Positions 11,721 to 24,200 of a stretch of DNA of 64,000 bases are shown one piece after another. How positions within the stretch are numbered: the first letter of the stretch is position 1; each line of letters opens with the position of its first letter. Source of the stretch: Paguma larvata (lineage: Eukaryota > Chordata > Mammalia > Carnivora > Viverridae); the NCBI GenBank assembly GCA_030068075.1, contig CM057841.1, positions 38,357,030 to 38,421,029 on the forward strand, in the 5' to 3' direction. The notes beneath the pieces were generated by a model that made no database searches, had not been told where the DNA came from, and saw nothing but the letters and a program-made list of their open reading frames with translations. Made by a program: the position numbers and the translations under genes.

Positions 11721-12435
11721 TACATCAGTTTGCCTAGATGGGTCATGAGATCCTCTGTGCTAAAACTGGGGAAGTTTCAGACAAATGAGAACTAGTTGGT
11801 CACTGTAGTGGGTTTTAAATTGTTGTAACAACTTCAGAAGGCAGTACTGCAATGCTTAATATTAGAATGCTAAACGTTGCAACTTGGAGGATGAAGAGTA
11901 GGAGAAAGCAAGAAAGAAAAGGAGGGAGAATGGGCTGAGGGAAGGAATGAGAAAAAAGTATATTCAGCAAAATGAGAACGAACTTTGGCGAGTGTATCAT
12001 AATAACCTATAGAGAAGATATAGTAAAGAAAAGAGACCCAGGCTTACTGAAGTAGGATAGGACTTGAGTCTGTATTTTTTCTGAGTTCTCCAGGTGATTC
12101 TGACACCCACTAAAGTGTGAGAACCCTGCGTTAGAAGTGTATCTATCAGCAAAGACAAATTTCCATACTAATGTTAGGCAGGAGTAGCAAGTTGCAGCAT
12201 GCCATATAAAGTGCGATGCAATTTATTTAAACTTTTAAATCCTACAACACAAGATATTTCATTTAGGGATATATAAATATGTATTAAATATTAAAGCATG
12301 CGTGGGAATAATAAACATAAATTCATGTTTGTGATTACCTTGGTAGAGGGTAATAGAATCACAGAGTTTTCCAACGGAGCTTCAACTGTGTCTCAAATAT
12401 CTGATTTGTCTAAAGTAATAAAAGTGCAGTCAACG
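11721..12435 (+). mobile_element. Ancient L1 3' end
   Basis: Decayed end of ORF2 and 3' UTR. The segment GCAAGTTGCAGCATGCCATA followed by ATGCAATTTATTT resembles the 3' UTR of old mammalian L1s. It continues from the segment at 11361-11720 and is interrupted by a MER5-like relic at about 12030-12130. Confidence 0.5.
12030..12130 (+). mobile_element. MER5A-like hAT relic (3' part)
   Basis: Sequence reading TTCTCCAGGTGATTCTGAC, then CTAAAGTGTGAGAACCCTG, matches the right end of the MER5A type of non-autonomous hAT-Charlie element. The left end is not clear. Confidence 0.6.
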
Positions 12436-12439
12436 CAGT

Positions 12440-15295
12440 GTAAAGTTAAGATTCAGTGTAGTTAGAAATAGGATAGATATATATTTGAAATATTTCATAA
12501 TCTTCATGATATAAAACTATGAATATATTATAATCCCTATTTTGTGAAGGCATACTTAACAATTTATATGGTTGTAGAAGAAATGGCATAGATATAAATT
12601 ATCATTATTCACTGGTTCATTTATATCTGTTAATTACTAAACAATCTCCTTGAGCAGGGTGAAATAATTATGTGTGATTCTTATTATCCTCTTTCATCTT
12701 TATATTTTATCAGAAATGTGATTAACACAGTAAGTTACTAACATATGACTAGAGATTACAGGCACAGCTTTCAGATTAGTTTAGGTGACCATAATGATTG
12801 ACTTTGCTACTTCCTGGTTTGTTGTATACAGGATGATGAATACAGATCATAGAATGTACTAGCAATTGTATTCATTCCTCAGAACTAAACTATTTTATCA
12901 CTAAGAGATTGTATGAATGCACACTATATTCAAATATGAAGGATAATAAAAATTGTGACCTTTGATAATTTGCCTTTGATTAATATTCTTCTAAGTGTGG
13001 GAATAGGAAAATTGAACAGTATATATTGACTTCCATCATTGGTTATACAGCATAGTGATCACTGTTCAAGCAATGGGCATAATTTGAAAGTAAGTGAAAC
13101 AGAAGGATTATGTCCTAATACTATCTCATCTGCCCAGGCTGTAGAGAAGTTGTCTACTGGATGTCACCACTCACAGAAAAGATGACAGGAATGGTTGCAA
13201 ATTAGGCTTTGCAGAGGCTGCTGCAGTCATCTGGCTAGAGTGTGGTGATTCTGTGTAGTATAAAGTCAAAACAAAAACAAAAAGTCCTTATGAATTATCC
13301 AGTAAGGTCATTTTAGATGAGGGTTTGTAGGCTCATGCAAAAGATTGCTTTCTTTCAACTGTCAGTTTGATATGAAGTTTCAATAACCATCAGGGAGCTG
13401 TATAATCTGTTGCAATTTATACTGCTATTAAGCCTTAAAAATCACTGTTGGTAAGCATAAAAATTATATTATGGCAACTCAATGGTTAAAAGTGCAAAAC
13501 TGATAGAAAGGCAAAGGGATAGAAGAAGTCTAAGTTTGGTTGGGTTTGGCTCTAGGTTTGTTTGATTGTTCATTTTGCAGATGTCAATATTTACTTATAC
13601 AGTAATAATTGCAGCCTTCTTGGCCAGGTTATGTACTGGACTTTTGTGAAGGCACACTACAACCTAGTTACAAGCAGGGGTAGAAGAGAAAGACAAAATT
13701 CAGAGAAATGAAGAAATAAAAATAGTTAAAAATAACTCTGTGCTCTAAGTCTTTATCTCGTCCCTCACCCACTTTTTCAAAGAATCCCTGAAAGGTATGG
13801 CAGCAGCAAATATTTCTGATCTAGTCATAGAAAAATATTTCCAGTCTAATAACTTGAAAGAACTTCTGGAAAATTTGGGTAATAGTGTTATGCAATGAAG
13901 CACAGAACTTAGAAGAGATCTTTGAGAATTTAGTAAGAAATTGGCTGAGGCTGTTTTATGATCTTGAATGAATTCCATGAAAAAAAAAAAACCCACCAGA
14001 AATATATGTCTAAATAATATTTCTAAGATATTAGCACCAACAAAATTGTAGGCAAGTTTTCATTTAATCTTTCAATTAAATAGAATAAAAGGGCCACTCA
14101 TTCTTATTAAATTCAAAGCAAAACTACCTACAGTTTATGGTATTTTTCCAAAAACACTTCTCGGAAAATTGGGGTTAAATGGATCTGAGGGGTGGAGTCT
14201 GAAGTTATGTAACTGGGTTGTGGTTGGGCGGTTATAGATAAGAGAAGAGCTGGAGTTTAAAAGATCAGAGAGTCCTGAAAGCCACACATGGATTAAGAAT
14301 AGTTTGGAAGTAAAGGAAGATGTACTGGTTAATTTTTACAAACATCTTTACAGATACATCTATATCCACATGCAGTTCATAATTTTTGAAATGTTTACTG
14401 GATCTCTTCCACATGCCAGATTATTACAGCACTCTTGATATTTTTAGTAACATGAAACACCTCAAAGAGCTTATACTTGGAAACCTTGGAAGATATTTTG
14501 CTCTCTCTTCTGCTCTCCCATTGTTAATTTGGGAGACAGACAATTTAGATAATTTATTCATCAGTATGGTAAGGGAGAAAAAAAACTAGAGATTAATTTG
14601 TTTGATTAAAGAATTCACTCTTGTATGAATAAGGATTTATCTTCTCTTTCTTTCAATATTGTTGAATTTTTCTAAGTTAAAAGCTACAGCTAAATTAATA
14701 CCTTTATTTCTTTATTTATCAGTGTAATAGAAGTTTTTCAAAAACTGCAAATTACATGTTTTGAAATCTCTTGCCAAAAGTCTCAGTTAGAAGGAGTTAT
14801 AAAAACCTCACAGGAACTCTGGATTTGGTAAGAGTGTAAGTTGTGGAGTCTCATTCAAACATCACTTGGAAATCTTCTGAAAAGGCACCAGAGAAGGAGT
14901 ATTTCTTCCTACAGTCTGTCTTAATTGTGTTATTTAGTAAACCTAAATCAGTGTACTATTAGTTGTTATTGCCTTTCATTTTGACAGAAGAATCAGTTGT
15001 TTCTACTGAAAATTTGTAGGCCAGATTGCCTTACCTTTTCATCAGTTTGATCACAGCTTCCTTTACTAGTGGTATCAGATTTATATAGCACTTTTCAAAT
15101 GCACATGTCATCTTTAAATATTTTGACACTAGTTAATAACATAGGGATAAAAATCTGGGCTGAAGAAGGCTATGACACTAAATGGAGTTTTCAGTGATGT
15201 TCAAACCATATCTACGTTAATAGTTAACTCCTTGGAGTTATGCGCTGCCCTGATGGACTCCCAGAGTTAATCAATTAATCTATAAGGAGCATGAG
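12440..15295. other. Unassigned stretch, no gene recognised
   Basis: About 2.9 kb without a recognised repeat or exon. It has an A12 run at 13980-13991 and short chance open frames (83 codons antisense at 13745-13996; 67 codons at 14386-14589). No SINE insertion, unlike most of the window. Confidence 0.45.
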
Positions 15296-15297
15296 AA

Positions 15298-15465
15298 CAC
15301 TGGTTCTCAACACTGGCTGCATATTACAATCATCTGGGGAGCATTTTAAACTTCTGATATTGAACTCCAACACACACGATGTAAATCGGCATGGTTGGGA
15401 GTGGACTCGATGCATCAGTGCATATCCAGGATTCTAACATGCCATCTGTTTTGAGAACCATTGGT
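15298..15465 (+). mobile_element. MER5A-like hAT MITE
   Basis: Non-autonomous hAT-Charlie relic with recognisable terminal inverted repeats: CTGGTTCTCAA at the left and TTGAGAACCATTG at the right, about 165 bp apart. Internal wording (CATCTGGGGAGCATTTTAAA) also fits. Diverged, no clear 8-bp TSD. Confidence 0.7.
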
Positions 15466-15469
15466 ATAG

Positions 15470-15560
15470 AACAGTAGTTCTCAACAGATGCTCTACATAC
15501 ACTCTCCATCAACATCATCGTATGTACTGATGCCAATACGCTAAATCAAAACCAGTGGTC
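15470..15560. mobile_element. Second MER5-like hAT relic, partial
   Basis: Begins AGTAGTTCTCAA a few bases after the previous element and has weak similarity to a MER5-type sequence. Possibly a second, truncated hAT copy or a rearranged part of the first. Confidence 0.4.
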
Positions 15561-16150
15561 CAGAGTGATGTCACTAAGATGGTACAACAGGAACCCTCCA
15601 GACCCTCATACCCCATGGAGACATCAAATTAAGAAGATGGACCAATTACCTCTGTGGGAAATGCAGAGAACAGTTAAGAAGTTGCAGTACTCAATGTCAG
15701 TGCAAAGCCAAGAATCACTGCACTGAAGTGGGTAAAGCACTGTTCTGTATTTACTTGCCATGGTCGTTCCTTAAAGCATTCACCGTAGCATAACTACCAT
15801 GGGCTGGCTACTCCCTTAGAAGTAAAAGAGAAGAGCGGAATGTGCACATAGAATTTGGCATCCTGAAGGACGTCACAAGGGTCTGTTTTCTGATTTGGAG
15901 CACTAACGGAAACTGACACAGTTTGGATGCCTGGGGGCTACTGTATAAAGAAGTGTGTGCAGTGCATTATTGAAGCACCAGAGAGACTGTATAATTGTAG
16001 AAAGATACTGGGAGGAGTAAAAGATTATGAACTCCCGAAAAATAAGTGGCACAACAGTTTGGCTGGGAAATTACACACACAAGCTGAAGGAAGGTGTATC
16101 CCTAAAAAAGGGTTGAAAGGTCCCTAGGATCTCTAGACAGGCTGACTGAT
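15561..16150. other. Unassigned stretch
   Basis: No repeat or gene recognised. The 66-codon open frame at 15927-16127 has no similarity I recognise. Confidence 0.4.
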
Positions 16151-18690
16151 GAAGATTTTCCCTGATATAAAGCCAGTGAGTAAAGACTGGGATATGTGGC
16201 TAACTTTCAACTACTTATGTTTTGATAAATGGCAAGGCAAACAAAGAAATAGGGAAATATGGCCCAATCCAAAGAGCAAAATAAATCTCCAGGAACTGAC
16301 CCTAAAGATTCAAGCTCTATGAATTCCTTGACAAAGAATTCTAAATTAATCTCAAAGATGCTCAATGAGCTAAAGAGAACACATATCACTATCATAATAA
16401 AACTGTGCATGAAAAAAATTAGAATATTAAGAATATAGAAACTATAAAGGAAAACAAAAGATAAAATTTGGAGCTGCAGTATACAATATGTGAATTGAAA
16501 AATTCACTGGAAGAGTTCAAATCAGACTCGATCAAGCAGATGAACTAGCAAACTTGAAGAGTGGTCATTTGAAATTGAGGCAAATAAGCAAAAAGAATTA
16601 TGAACACAGACAGGTGAACAGAGTCAAAGGGATTTATAAGATAACCAGTAGGCCAATAAATGCATTACATGCGTCTCAGGAACAAAGAGAGGAAATTGCA
16701 GAGAGTCCGTTTGAAAAAAATTATGGCCCCAAATGTCACAAAATTGAGGAAATGGATATACAATTTCAAGCATGTCAATGAACTCAACTAGGAAAAGCCC
16801 CAAGAATCTCACACTGGGATACATTATAACCAAATAGCCAAAAGTCACAGAGAGAATCTTGCAAGCAGGAGAAAAATAAAGTGATTCATCACATGGAAAG
16901 CATTAAGAGGATAAGATTATCCATGAGTTTCTTAGCAGAAACCTTGGAGGCCATAATAGAATGGGATGATATATTAAAAGAGCTATAAAATGAAAATAAA
17001 ACCTTCCAACCAAGAATATTTTATCTGACAGCACTGTCCTTCAAAAATGAAGAAATTAAGACTTTCTCAGATAAACAGAAGCTAAGGGAGTCCGTTACCA
17101 ATAGTTCAGGCTTCAAGAAATGCTGAAGGGAGTTCTTCAATTTGCAGCCCACGTATGCTAAACTGCAACAATACTACTGACCTATCAGACCTAACAAACA
17201 TAGGCAAAACATCACACTGAACAACACAGTATACAATCTTCTCAAGTGCATATGGGAAATAAGAGAAGACTGAAAACATACCAAGTTTTTTTTTCTAACT
17301 ACAATGGAATGGAACTAGAAATCAACAGCAAAAGGAAAAGTGGAAACTTCACGAATATGTGAAAATTCAACAACACACTCTTAAACAACCAATGGGTCAA
17401 AGAAGAAAGCACAAGAGAAATTAGAAAATATATTAAGACAGAAGAAAACAGAAGAACAACATACCAAAAATTTTAGGAGGTAGTAAAACAGTACTAAGAG
17501 GGAAGATTATGTCAGTCAACCCTTACATTTTTGAAAAAAATAAGAAAGTCTTCAAATAGTCAACCTAAATTTACCCCTCAAGGAATTCGAAAAAGAAAAA
17601 CTAAGTCCAAAGTTGTAAAAGGGAAAAAAAAATAATGAAGATTAGAGCAGAAATAGAGAATAAAAAAAAACAGTAGGAAAAAAAAAACTAAGAATTTGTT
17701 TTGTGAAAAGATCAACAACATTGACAAACCCTTAAGTAGATTAAGAAAAAAAAAAACTAAAATCAGAAATAACAGAGGAGATGTTAAAACTGATGTTACA
17801 GAAATCAAAAGGATAACAAGAGACTGAATAAATTGGATGCTAGGTGAAATGGACAAATTCCTAGTAACTTAAAATTTACCAAGATTTAAATTTTAAAGAA
17901 TTAAAAAAAATCTAAACAAATATACAGTTTGTAAGGAGACTGAAACAATAATCAAAAACTTTTCAACAAAAAAGTTGAAGCCAACTGGCTTCACTGGATA
18001 ATTTAATACACATTAAAAAAATTAACACCATTCATTCTCCACTGCTCCTAAAACCTGAAGAGAAGGGTATACTTCCAAACTCATTTTATGAGACCAGTAT
18101 AGCCCTAATACTGAAAGCAAACAAAAGAAAACTAGGGACCAAAATCCCTGATGAATATTGATGCAAAAAATCATCAACAAAATACTAGCAACACAAGTTT
18201 GACAGCACATTAAAATACCTATACACCGTGTCCAAGTGGGATTTATTCCTGGGAAGCGAGGATGATTCAACATGGAAAATCAATCAATGTAATATACCAC
18301 ATAAAATGAATAAAAGATAAAAATTACTTGATCATTTTAATTGTTGTAGGAAAAGCATTTGAAAAGCAATCGAACACCCTTTCATGGGAACATACAAAAA
18401 GACTAAACACATTTGGAATAGAAGGGAACAACCACAAAGTAATAAAAGCCATATAGGAAAAGCCCATGGCTAACATCATACTCAAATAGGGAGAGACTAA
18501 AAGCCTTTACTCTAAGATTAAGAACAAGACCGAGTGCCCACTGTCATCACTTCTATTCAAAATACTACTGGAGGTGCTAGCCAGAGCCATTAGGAAAATA
18601 AGAAAAGCGTCCTGATTTGGAAAAGAAGAAGTAAAATTATTTCTGTTCACAAGTGGAAAGGCTTTTTGTCTAAAAACCTGGTAGTTAGCC
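16150..18690 (+). mobile_element. Old L1 (L1MA-like) ORF1-ORF2 fragment, internally deleted
   Basis: The order follows an old mammalian L1. First comes ORF1 from its N-terminal part (about 16290-17150: the region coding for CDKEFKL-like residues, the coiled-coil segment, a conserved FLAETLEA-like line near 16935, then LRESVTN). It then jumps at about 17160 to late endonuclease (SSAYGK and the NGMELEINSK-like line near 17310), and on through the RT N-terminus to the RT region near 18665. The ORF1 end/ORF2 start region is missing (several hundred bp). All frames are broken. Confidence 0.8.
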
Positions 18691-18719
18691 TTTGCAAATT
18701 ACGCTTTTAAGAAACTTCC

Positions 18720-20440
18720 CAGAGTGGGGCTTGGTCAAGATGGTGACACGGGAGGCCTCTGAACTTTCCTTCTTCCATAGACACTTTGAATGTGTAGCTA
18801 AATATGGAGAAATTATTTCTGGAGGAAAACCAGACATTAACTGAGTGACTCCTATGCATGGGGCAAATGAGAATTACCTATAATGGAATTGGCAAGCAAG
18901 AATGAAACACTCTGACCATATACCTTACTGTGAGCACAACACCATACAATCAGGAGTGGACTCCCCATTGCCAGCTACTCCTTAAGGAACGAAGAGTTTG
19001 AAACTTATATTTAGTGCCCCAACTTTTATGACTGCCAACCCAGGGATGGGACCCCAAAACACCTAGCTCTGAAGACCACTGAGGCTTGTATCAAGGAAAA
19101 CCACAGACCATAACAAGGGAGTAGCTGTTAATGGGCACATGAGTACTCATCAAGGCTATATCACCAGCACTAAGCAGAGATAGAGCAGGAAAAATTGTCC
19201 ATCTTCCAGTTTTTCCCTGAAAAGTGTCTATTACATACTTTAAAAGCTGCAGCCTGTGGGTCAGGCTTCTAATTTAGCATGTATCTAGGTGTTGACTATG
19301 ATTCTTTCCAGAGTCTGGGAAAATGAGCAGACAATTCTCCTGTCATCTCCCCATTGCCTGTTCCCACTTAACAAAATCTCCTTGGAAAGAGCTGATCTAA
19401 ATGTCTGCATCCCAGCTTCTGTGCAGCTGCCTGAGGGACAAGTCCCCAGAATACCTGGTTCTGATAGCTAATAGGACTTCCATTTACCAGTTCTGCAAGC
19501 CTGTAGTATACAAAGAAACAGTTCTTCATGAGCTGTCTCCACAGGACTCAGTGCAGAGAAGGCAGGCAAAACCACTTGTGTTCCAGTTTTTCCCTGAAAG
19601 AGGTCTAGCTGCATACTTTAAAATCAGCTGCCTGAAGGTCAAGCTTCTAATTTATCACAAATCTAGGGGCTCTCTATGATTCTCGAAGGAGACCCAGGAA
19701 GCTGGCAGACAGCTGTCCAACTCTCCATTCTGCTCCAAGTTGCCAGTGTCTCCCTGGAAGAAGTACCTCATAGTTGCGACTGCTGCCTGAGTGGGGGACA
19801 GGACCCAGGCCGTCTGGTTCTAATAGCCAATGGGGGCTTACACTAACACATGATCTAGGACTGTAGCAAACAAAGCAGCAGCTCCTAATGGATACAAAAA
19901 CATCCCCTCATAGCTATATACCCAGGTCCAACACAGATAGTGTGGGCAAAATGCCCATCTCCCATTTTCTACCAGGAAGAGGCTTAACTCAACACTTTCC
20001 CAGTTACTGTCTAAGGATCATTTCAAATCAGCCTGCATTTAGGTGATGAATGATGTGATCCTTCTCACTGGAACACTGACATCTTTTGGCACACCTGCAA
20101 CTGCTGTGAGCTACTAAGAACAAAGAAGCTATCCTGAACAGTAACAAAGGTTGCAGAGACATCCAGGAGCTCAGGCTGCACTGAATGACAAGGTTCATCT
20201 CCCATAGGAGACCATTCTGTCAAGAGCAGGGGAGGTGGCAGCTCTATCTAAAACACAGAAACCAACACAGAGAGTCAAAGAAAATGAAGAAACAGAGGAA
20301 TATATTTCAAACGAAAGAACAAGATAAATCTGTAGAAACTGATCTTAATTAAACAGACATAAGTGGTTAATCTGAAAGAGAGTTCAAACTACTGGTAATA
20401 AATATGGGTGTGATATCTCATGGGGGAGCCATGAGACAGG
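18720..20440 (+). mobile_element. Old L1 5' UTR with tandem monomers, plus ORF1 start
   Basis: Begins with the L1-type start GGTCAAGATGGTGACACGGG and ends in the decayed early ORF1 region (GAGAGTCAAAGAAAATGAAG at about 20270). Between lies a tandem array: CCAGTTTTTCCCTGAAA at 19206 and 19583, and the related CCATTTTCTACCAGGAAGA at 19962, giving units of about 377-380 bp. A half unit precedes the first. Tandem 5' UTR monomers act as promoter units in rodent L1s; here the copy is old and mutated. Ends abruptly next to an ERVL LTR. Confidence 0.72.
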
Positions 20441-20459
20441 AAAAAGTTTACATGTTAAT

Positions 20460-21257
20460 TGTGATGGTACATGTATGTATCAACTTGACTGGACCATAAG
20501 TGCCAAGATATTTGGCTAAATCGTAGTTAAATATTACATCCGGGTGCATCTGTGAGGAGGTTTCTGGATGAGATTAACATTGGAAGAGGTAGATTCACTG
20601 AAGTAGATTGTCCTCCACAAAGTGGGAGGACATCGTTTATTGAAAGACTGAATACAATGAAAAAGACTGAATAGAATGAAAGCCTCAATAAAAAATATTT
20701 TTTTCTCTTTGCCTGACTGTCTTTGAGCCAAGACATCAGTCTTCTCCTGTCTGTGGACTCAGATTCAAGCTTGGATTTGTACTCTGACTGAACCCTATAC
20801 CATGGGCTCCCCTAATTCTGAGTCCTAAATATTTAGATTGGAACTATATCCTTAGTTCTCTAAATTTCCAACTTGCTGACTGCAGTTCCTGGATTTCTGC
20901 ACCTCCATAATAATTGCATAGGTCAATTCTTTTTATTTAAAAAATTTTTTTAATGTTCATTTATTCTTGAGTGAGAGTGAATGAGTGGGGGAGGGGCAGA
21001 GAGAGAGAGAGGGAGACACAGAATCTGAAGCAGGCTTCATACTCTGAGCTGTCAGCACATAGCCTGGTGTAGGGCTTGAACTCACGGACCATGAGATCAT
21101 GACCTGAGCCGAAGTCTGACTCCTACTGATGGAGCTACCCAGATGCCCCAACATGAGCCAATCCTTTATAGTAAATATATTTATAAACTCAAAATTATAT
21201 ATACACACACAGTTTTTGTTCTGGCTTTCTGTTTCTCAGGAGAACTCACACTAAAAT
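20460..21257 (+). mobile_element. Solo ERVL-type LTR (MLT2-like), split by a SINE
   Basis: Starts TGTGATGGTACATG, followed by the LTR wording TATCAACTTGACTGGACC and GGATGAGATTAACATTGG. It ends TTTCTCAGGAGAACTCACAC, matching the usual ERVL/MLT2 LTR end. About 580 bp without the SINE at 20940-21150. No internal retroviral sequence flanks it, so it is a solitary LTR from an ancient endogenous retrovirus. No clear TSD. Confidence 0.75.
20940..21150 (-). mobile_element. SINEC-type SINE in the LTR
   Basis: Reverse felid SINE with T-rich left end, GAGTGGGGGAGGGGCAGAGAG, GAGCTGTCAGCACATAGCC and the right edge AGCTACCCAGATGCCCC. Flanking CATAGGTCAATTCTTT and CATGAGCCAATCCTTT are diverged copies of the same LTR target words, a decayed TSD of about 16 bp. 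Confidence 0.9.
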
Positions 21258-21259
21258 AT

Positions 21260-24200
21260 AGAGGATTCTAGGGTGGATGTGAACCTAGGCCTAATATAAT
21301 AGCCAATATTTACTCAATTCAAGAAAGGAGTAAAAAACAGCTAAATTTAAGCAAAAAGTAAGTTACTGGTTCTTGTAACTGAGGTGTCCAAAGGCAGGTC
21401 GTCGGCCTTCAGGTATAGCTAAATCCAGTAATTCAAATTTATCAAGTCTCTTCCGCCCTTCTTTCCTCACCTTCTCTCTCCTCCTCCCTGTCTCTCAGAC
21501 TGATTGATATTTATCTACCACCTCCCTATCTATCCAAACGTCTAATATAATCTAATTGAACAATGATAAGAACACTGTCTCCAATAAAAGCAACACACAG
21601 AACAAACGCAAGAACAGTGGTTCTGGGGCTACATTTCAATTTGTCATGCAAAAGAAGAGTCATCATTTACCTCTCCAAATTCCCAGGTACCAAATTACAG
21701 GGAAGGGTATCCTTCCTATTTTCCAACCCCTTAACACTGATCATTATATGCAAGTAAATTAGGTCATGAATTAGTTGGGTTAAAGTAACCTGAAAGGGGA
21801 TAGGAGGCTTTACTGCGATCTCTACCAGAACAATTGTTAATAGGGAAGGATACTTCTCCCAAAGAAAGTTTGCTGGAAAATAAATCATAACCATTCCTGG
21901 CCTTTTATGCCTTTGGTAATGGGATCTAGTCCATTTTCCCTCATTAGGGCAATCTGTTTTCTTACCAGTGTTATAAAACAAAATGTGTTTAAAGGTCTAA
22001 GGGAACACAGAAAGGAATCTCTGGCCGCAATAGAGGAGACATGATGAAGATCATTTGAAAAACTAACCTGGGGGTAATGTATCAAACTTGAGATATATGA
22101 AAATTTGCCAACATGGTTCAAACCACTATGCATTTGGGTGTGTTAAAATTACTCAGAGTACCCAGACACTTCTCTTCTTTCCTCTTGCCTTCACTGACAC
22201 GGACCTGAAAAATCTTTTTTACTTTCTAATTGATCATCTGCACAATTTTTTTCTGAAGACCCTCATGTCAACATTTAGGCAAGTGAAATGCCAGTGCCAT
22301 TGCAAATGGGGGAATAAATGTGTAACTTGAACATTTTTATAATAATTACATTAGACAAAAACCACATTCCAGGGAGTTTTTAATGGTTCTAATAGAGGCC
22401 CAGAGACTCAGGGGAGCAGAAGGCTATAGGCCAAAGAATTTCAACCACCCGAGAAGAAAACTAATGGCCCATTAAAGCACACCCTGGAGTGCTTCATTGC
22501 TGTCATTGGAATTAGAATATATATCTTTGTTTTAAAATAGAATGCTGCTTTGATGACATTTTAACATGTTGCCTTCCTTTTTTCCCACTATCAGTACTTT
22601 CAAAAGTCAAGCAGGAATTAAAATATAACAGAAGCAAATTAAAACTTTGATTTCAAAGAGAAACTGGAGGCTTTATAACAACAAAGTTATTTTATAGGGC
22701 TATGAAATTATGCTATAATACAATTATTTTACAAAGAATTTGGACAGAAATATTTGGATTGTAGATATAAATAGGAAGTTAATGCAATCCAAAGAATGTG
22801 ATGCCTAGAATAACTCTCCATTGCTTGACTTCAGTTTTCAAATTATTACATATTCAAGTATCTCTCAATTCCTTTTCATTAGGAAGGTTTTAGCATTTAA
22901 AGTGATCCATAAAACTTATATGCTGGTAACACACATGTGAAAATTGCAGAACTGGTAACATTTTTTAAAGGAAATTTTGTTTGGGTTCGTGAGAAATCAA
23001 TCCTTGCCTTGAATATATAGCCCCTGGAAAAGAGTGGTCTGTCCCTCTGCATTCAGTTAACTGTAGGATCTTGCTAAGTCAAACGAGTTTCAGCAATGCC
23101 CTTGCATAGTAGGATGGATGCATTTTTCATGAAAGCCTAATAACAAGATCTCATCATCAACTCATATTTAATCAATGTTGAATGAAGGCCCAGAAAGATC
23201 AGAGGATCATAAAAATGACTCCTGAAAAAGATCCTTTAAAAGAAGGCTAGGCAGGATATTGAGGCTTGATAATTCTGGATTCTGAGTTTGTAGGTCATTA
23301 TATGATTTTATATTTAACTCTACGAAGAAAACACTGTATAATCAGCGGTCAGTTGGATAAATATATTATCCCAGAGAAATGTCTCAAAACATAAATAAAA
23401 ACAATAAATGTGACTAGGAATTAAGCCCTTAATAATGTGCATATTAATTAGCCTATCTTAATGGAAAGAATAATAGGTGAGGATTAAATGGGAATTGGTT
23501 TGTGAGAGGGGATAATTCTCACATTTAAGTATCAATGTGTTAACATTCACAGCCTCCACTGGTTCTTGTTACAGTGGTGTGTATTCGAGTGTATCTTTAA
23601 ATCATTAAATTAAAGCAAGGTAAAACCTCTAATGAGAGGTTACTCTCACAAATGTGCACATAGACCCAAGTTTGAATCAGCATCAAGATCTGCTGGCTTT
23701 TAGCTCAAACATATATACCCCTAAGAAAAGTGCCCCTTTGAGCTATGTCTGTTGATCAACTATATTATCCAGATATCTATGTATGTATGTAACATAGTCT
23801 TGGTCAAGTGCATTTTCTATTATAATACTAAAGCAGAGAATTGCCCGGTCTTAAATAATAGTCAGAAAAAGGAAGAAAAAAAAAAGAAAAGAAAAGAAAG
23901 ATCACTAAACTGCTTAATGGAAACAGTTGAACATTTTTCCTGCTATATACTTTTCAAAGCACCAAGCCCTAAGTCAGGCTATGCTCCTACATTATATCTT
24001 TTCTGGAATATTTTCTTGAAACAAATTCTTAATCTATTCATATATGGTCCTCCGGAAGACAAAAGGAATTCAGTGTGTGCTGTAAATCCCAGATATATAT
24101 GGAGTGACTTAGAAGACTATGGAAAGGTGAAACTGATAGCACAAAAAATTGAAAAAAAAAATCCTGCAACTATAGTTAATATAAAACATTAGTGATTGAC

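Noticed and set aside
15330..15536. 68-codon antisense open frame
   Set aside because: Overlaps MER5-like hAT relics.
23752..24192. 146-codon open frame with a lysine-rich middle
   Set aside because: The Lys run comes from a purine microsatellite-like tract. No domain, no Kozak-like context of note and no splice structure; length is within chance for AT-rich DNA of this size.
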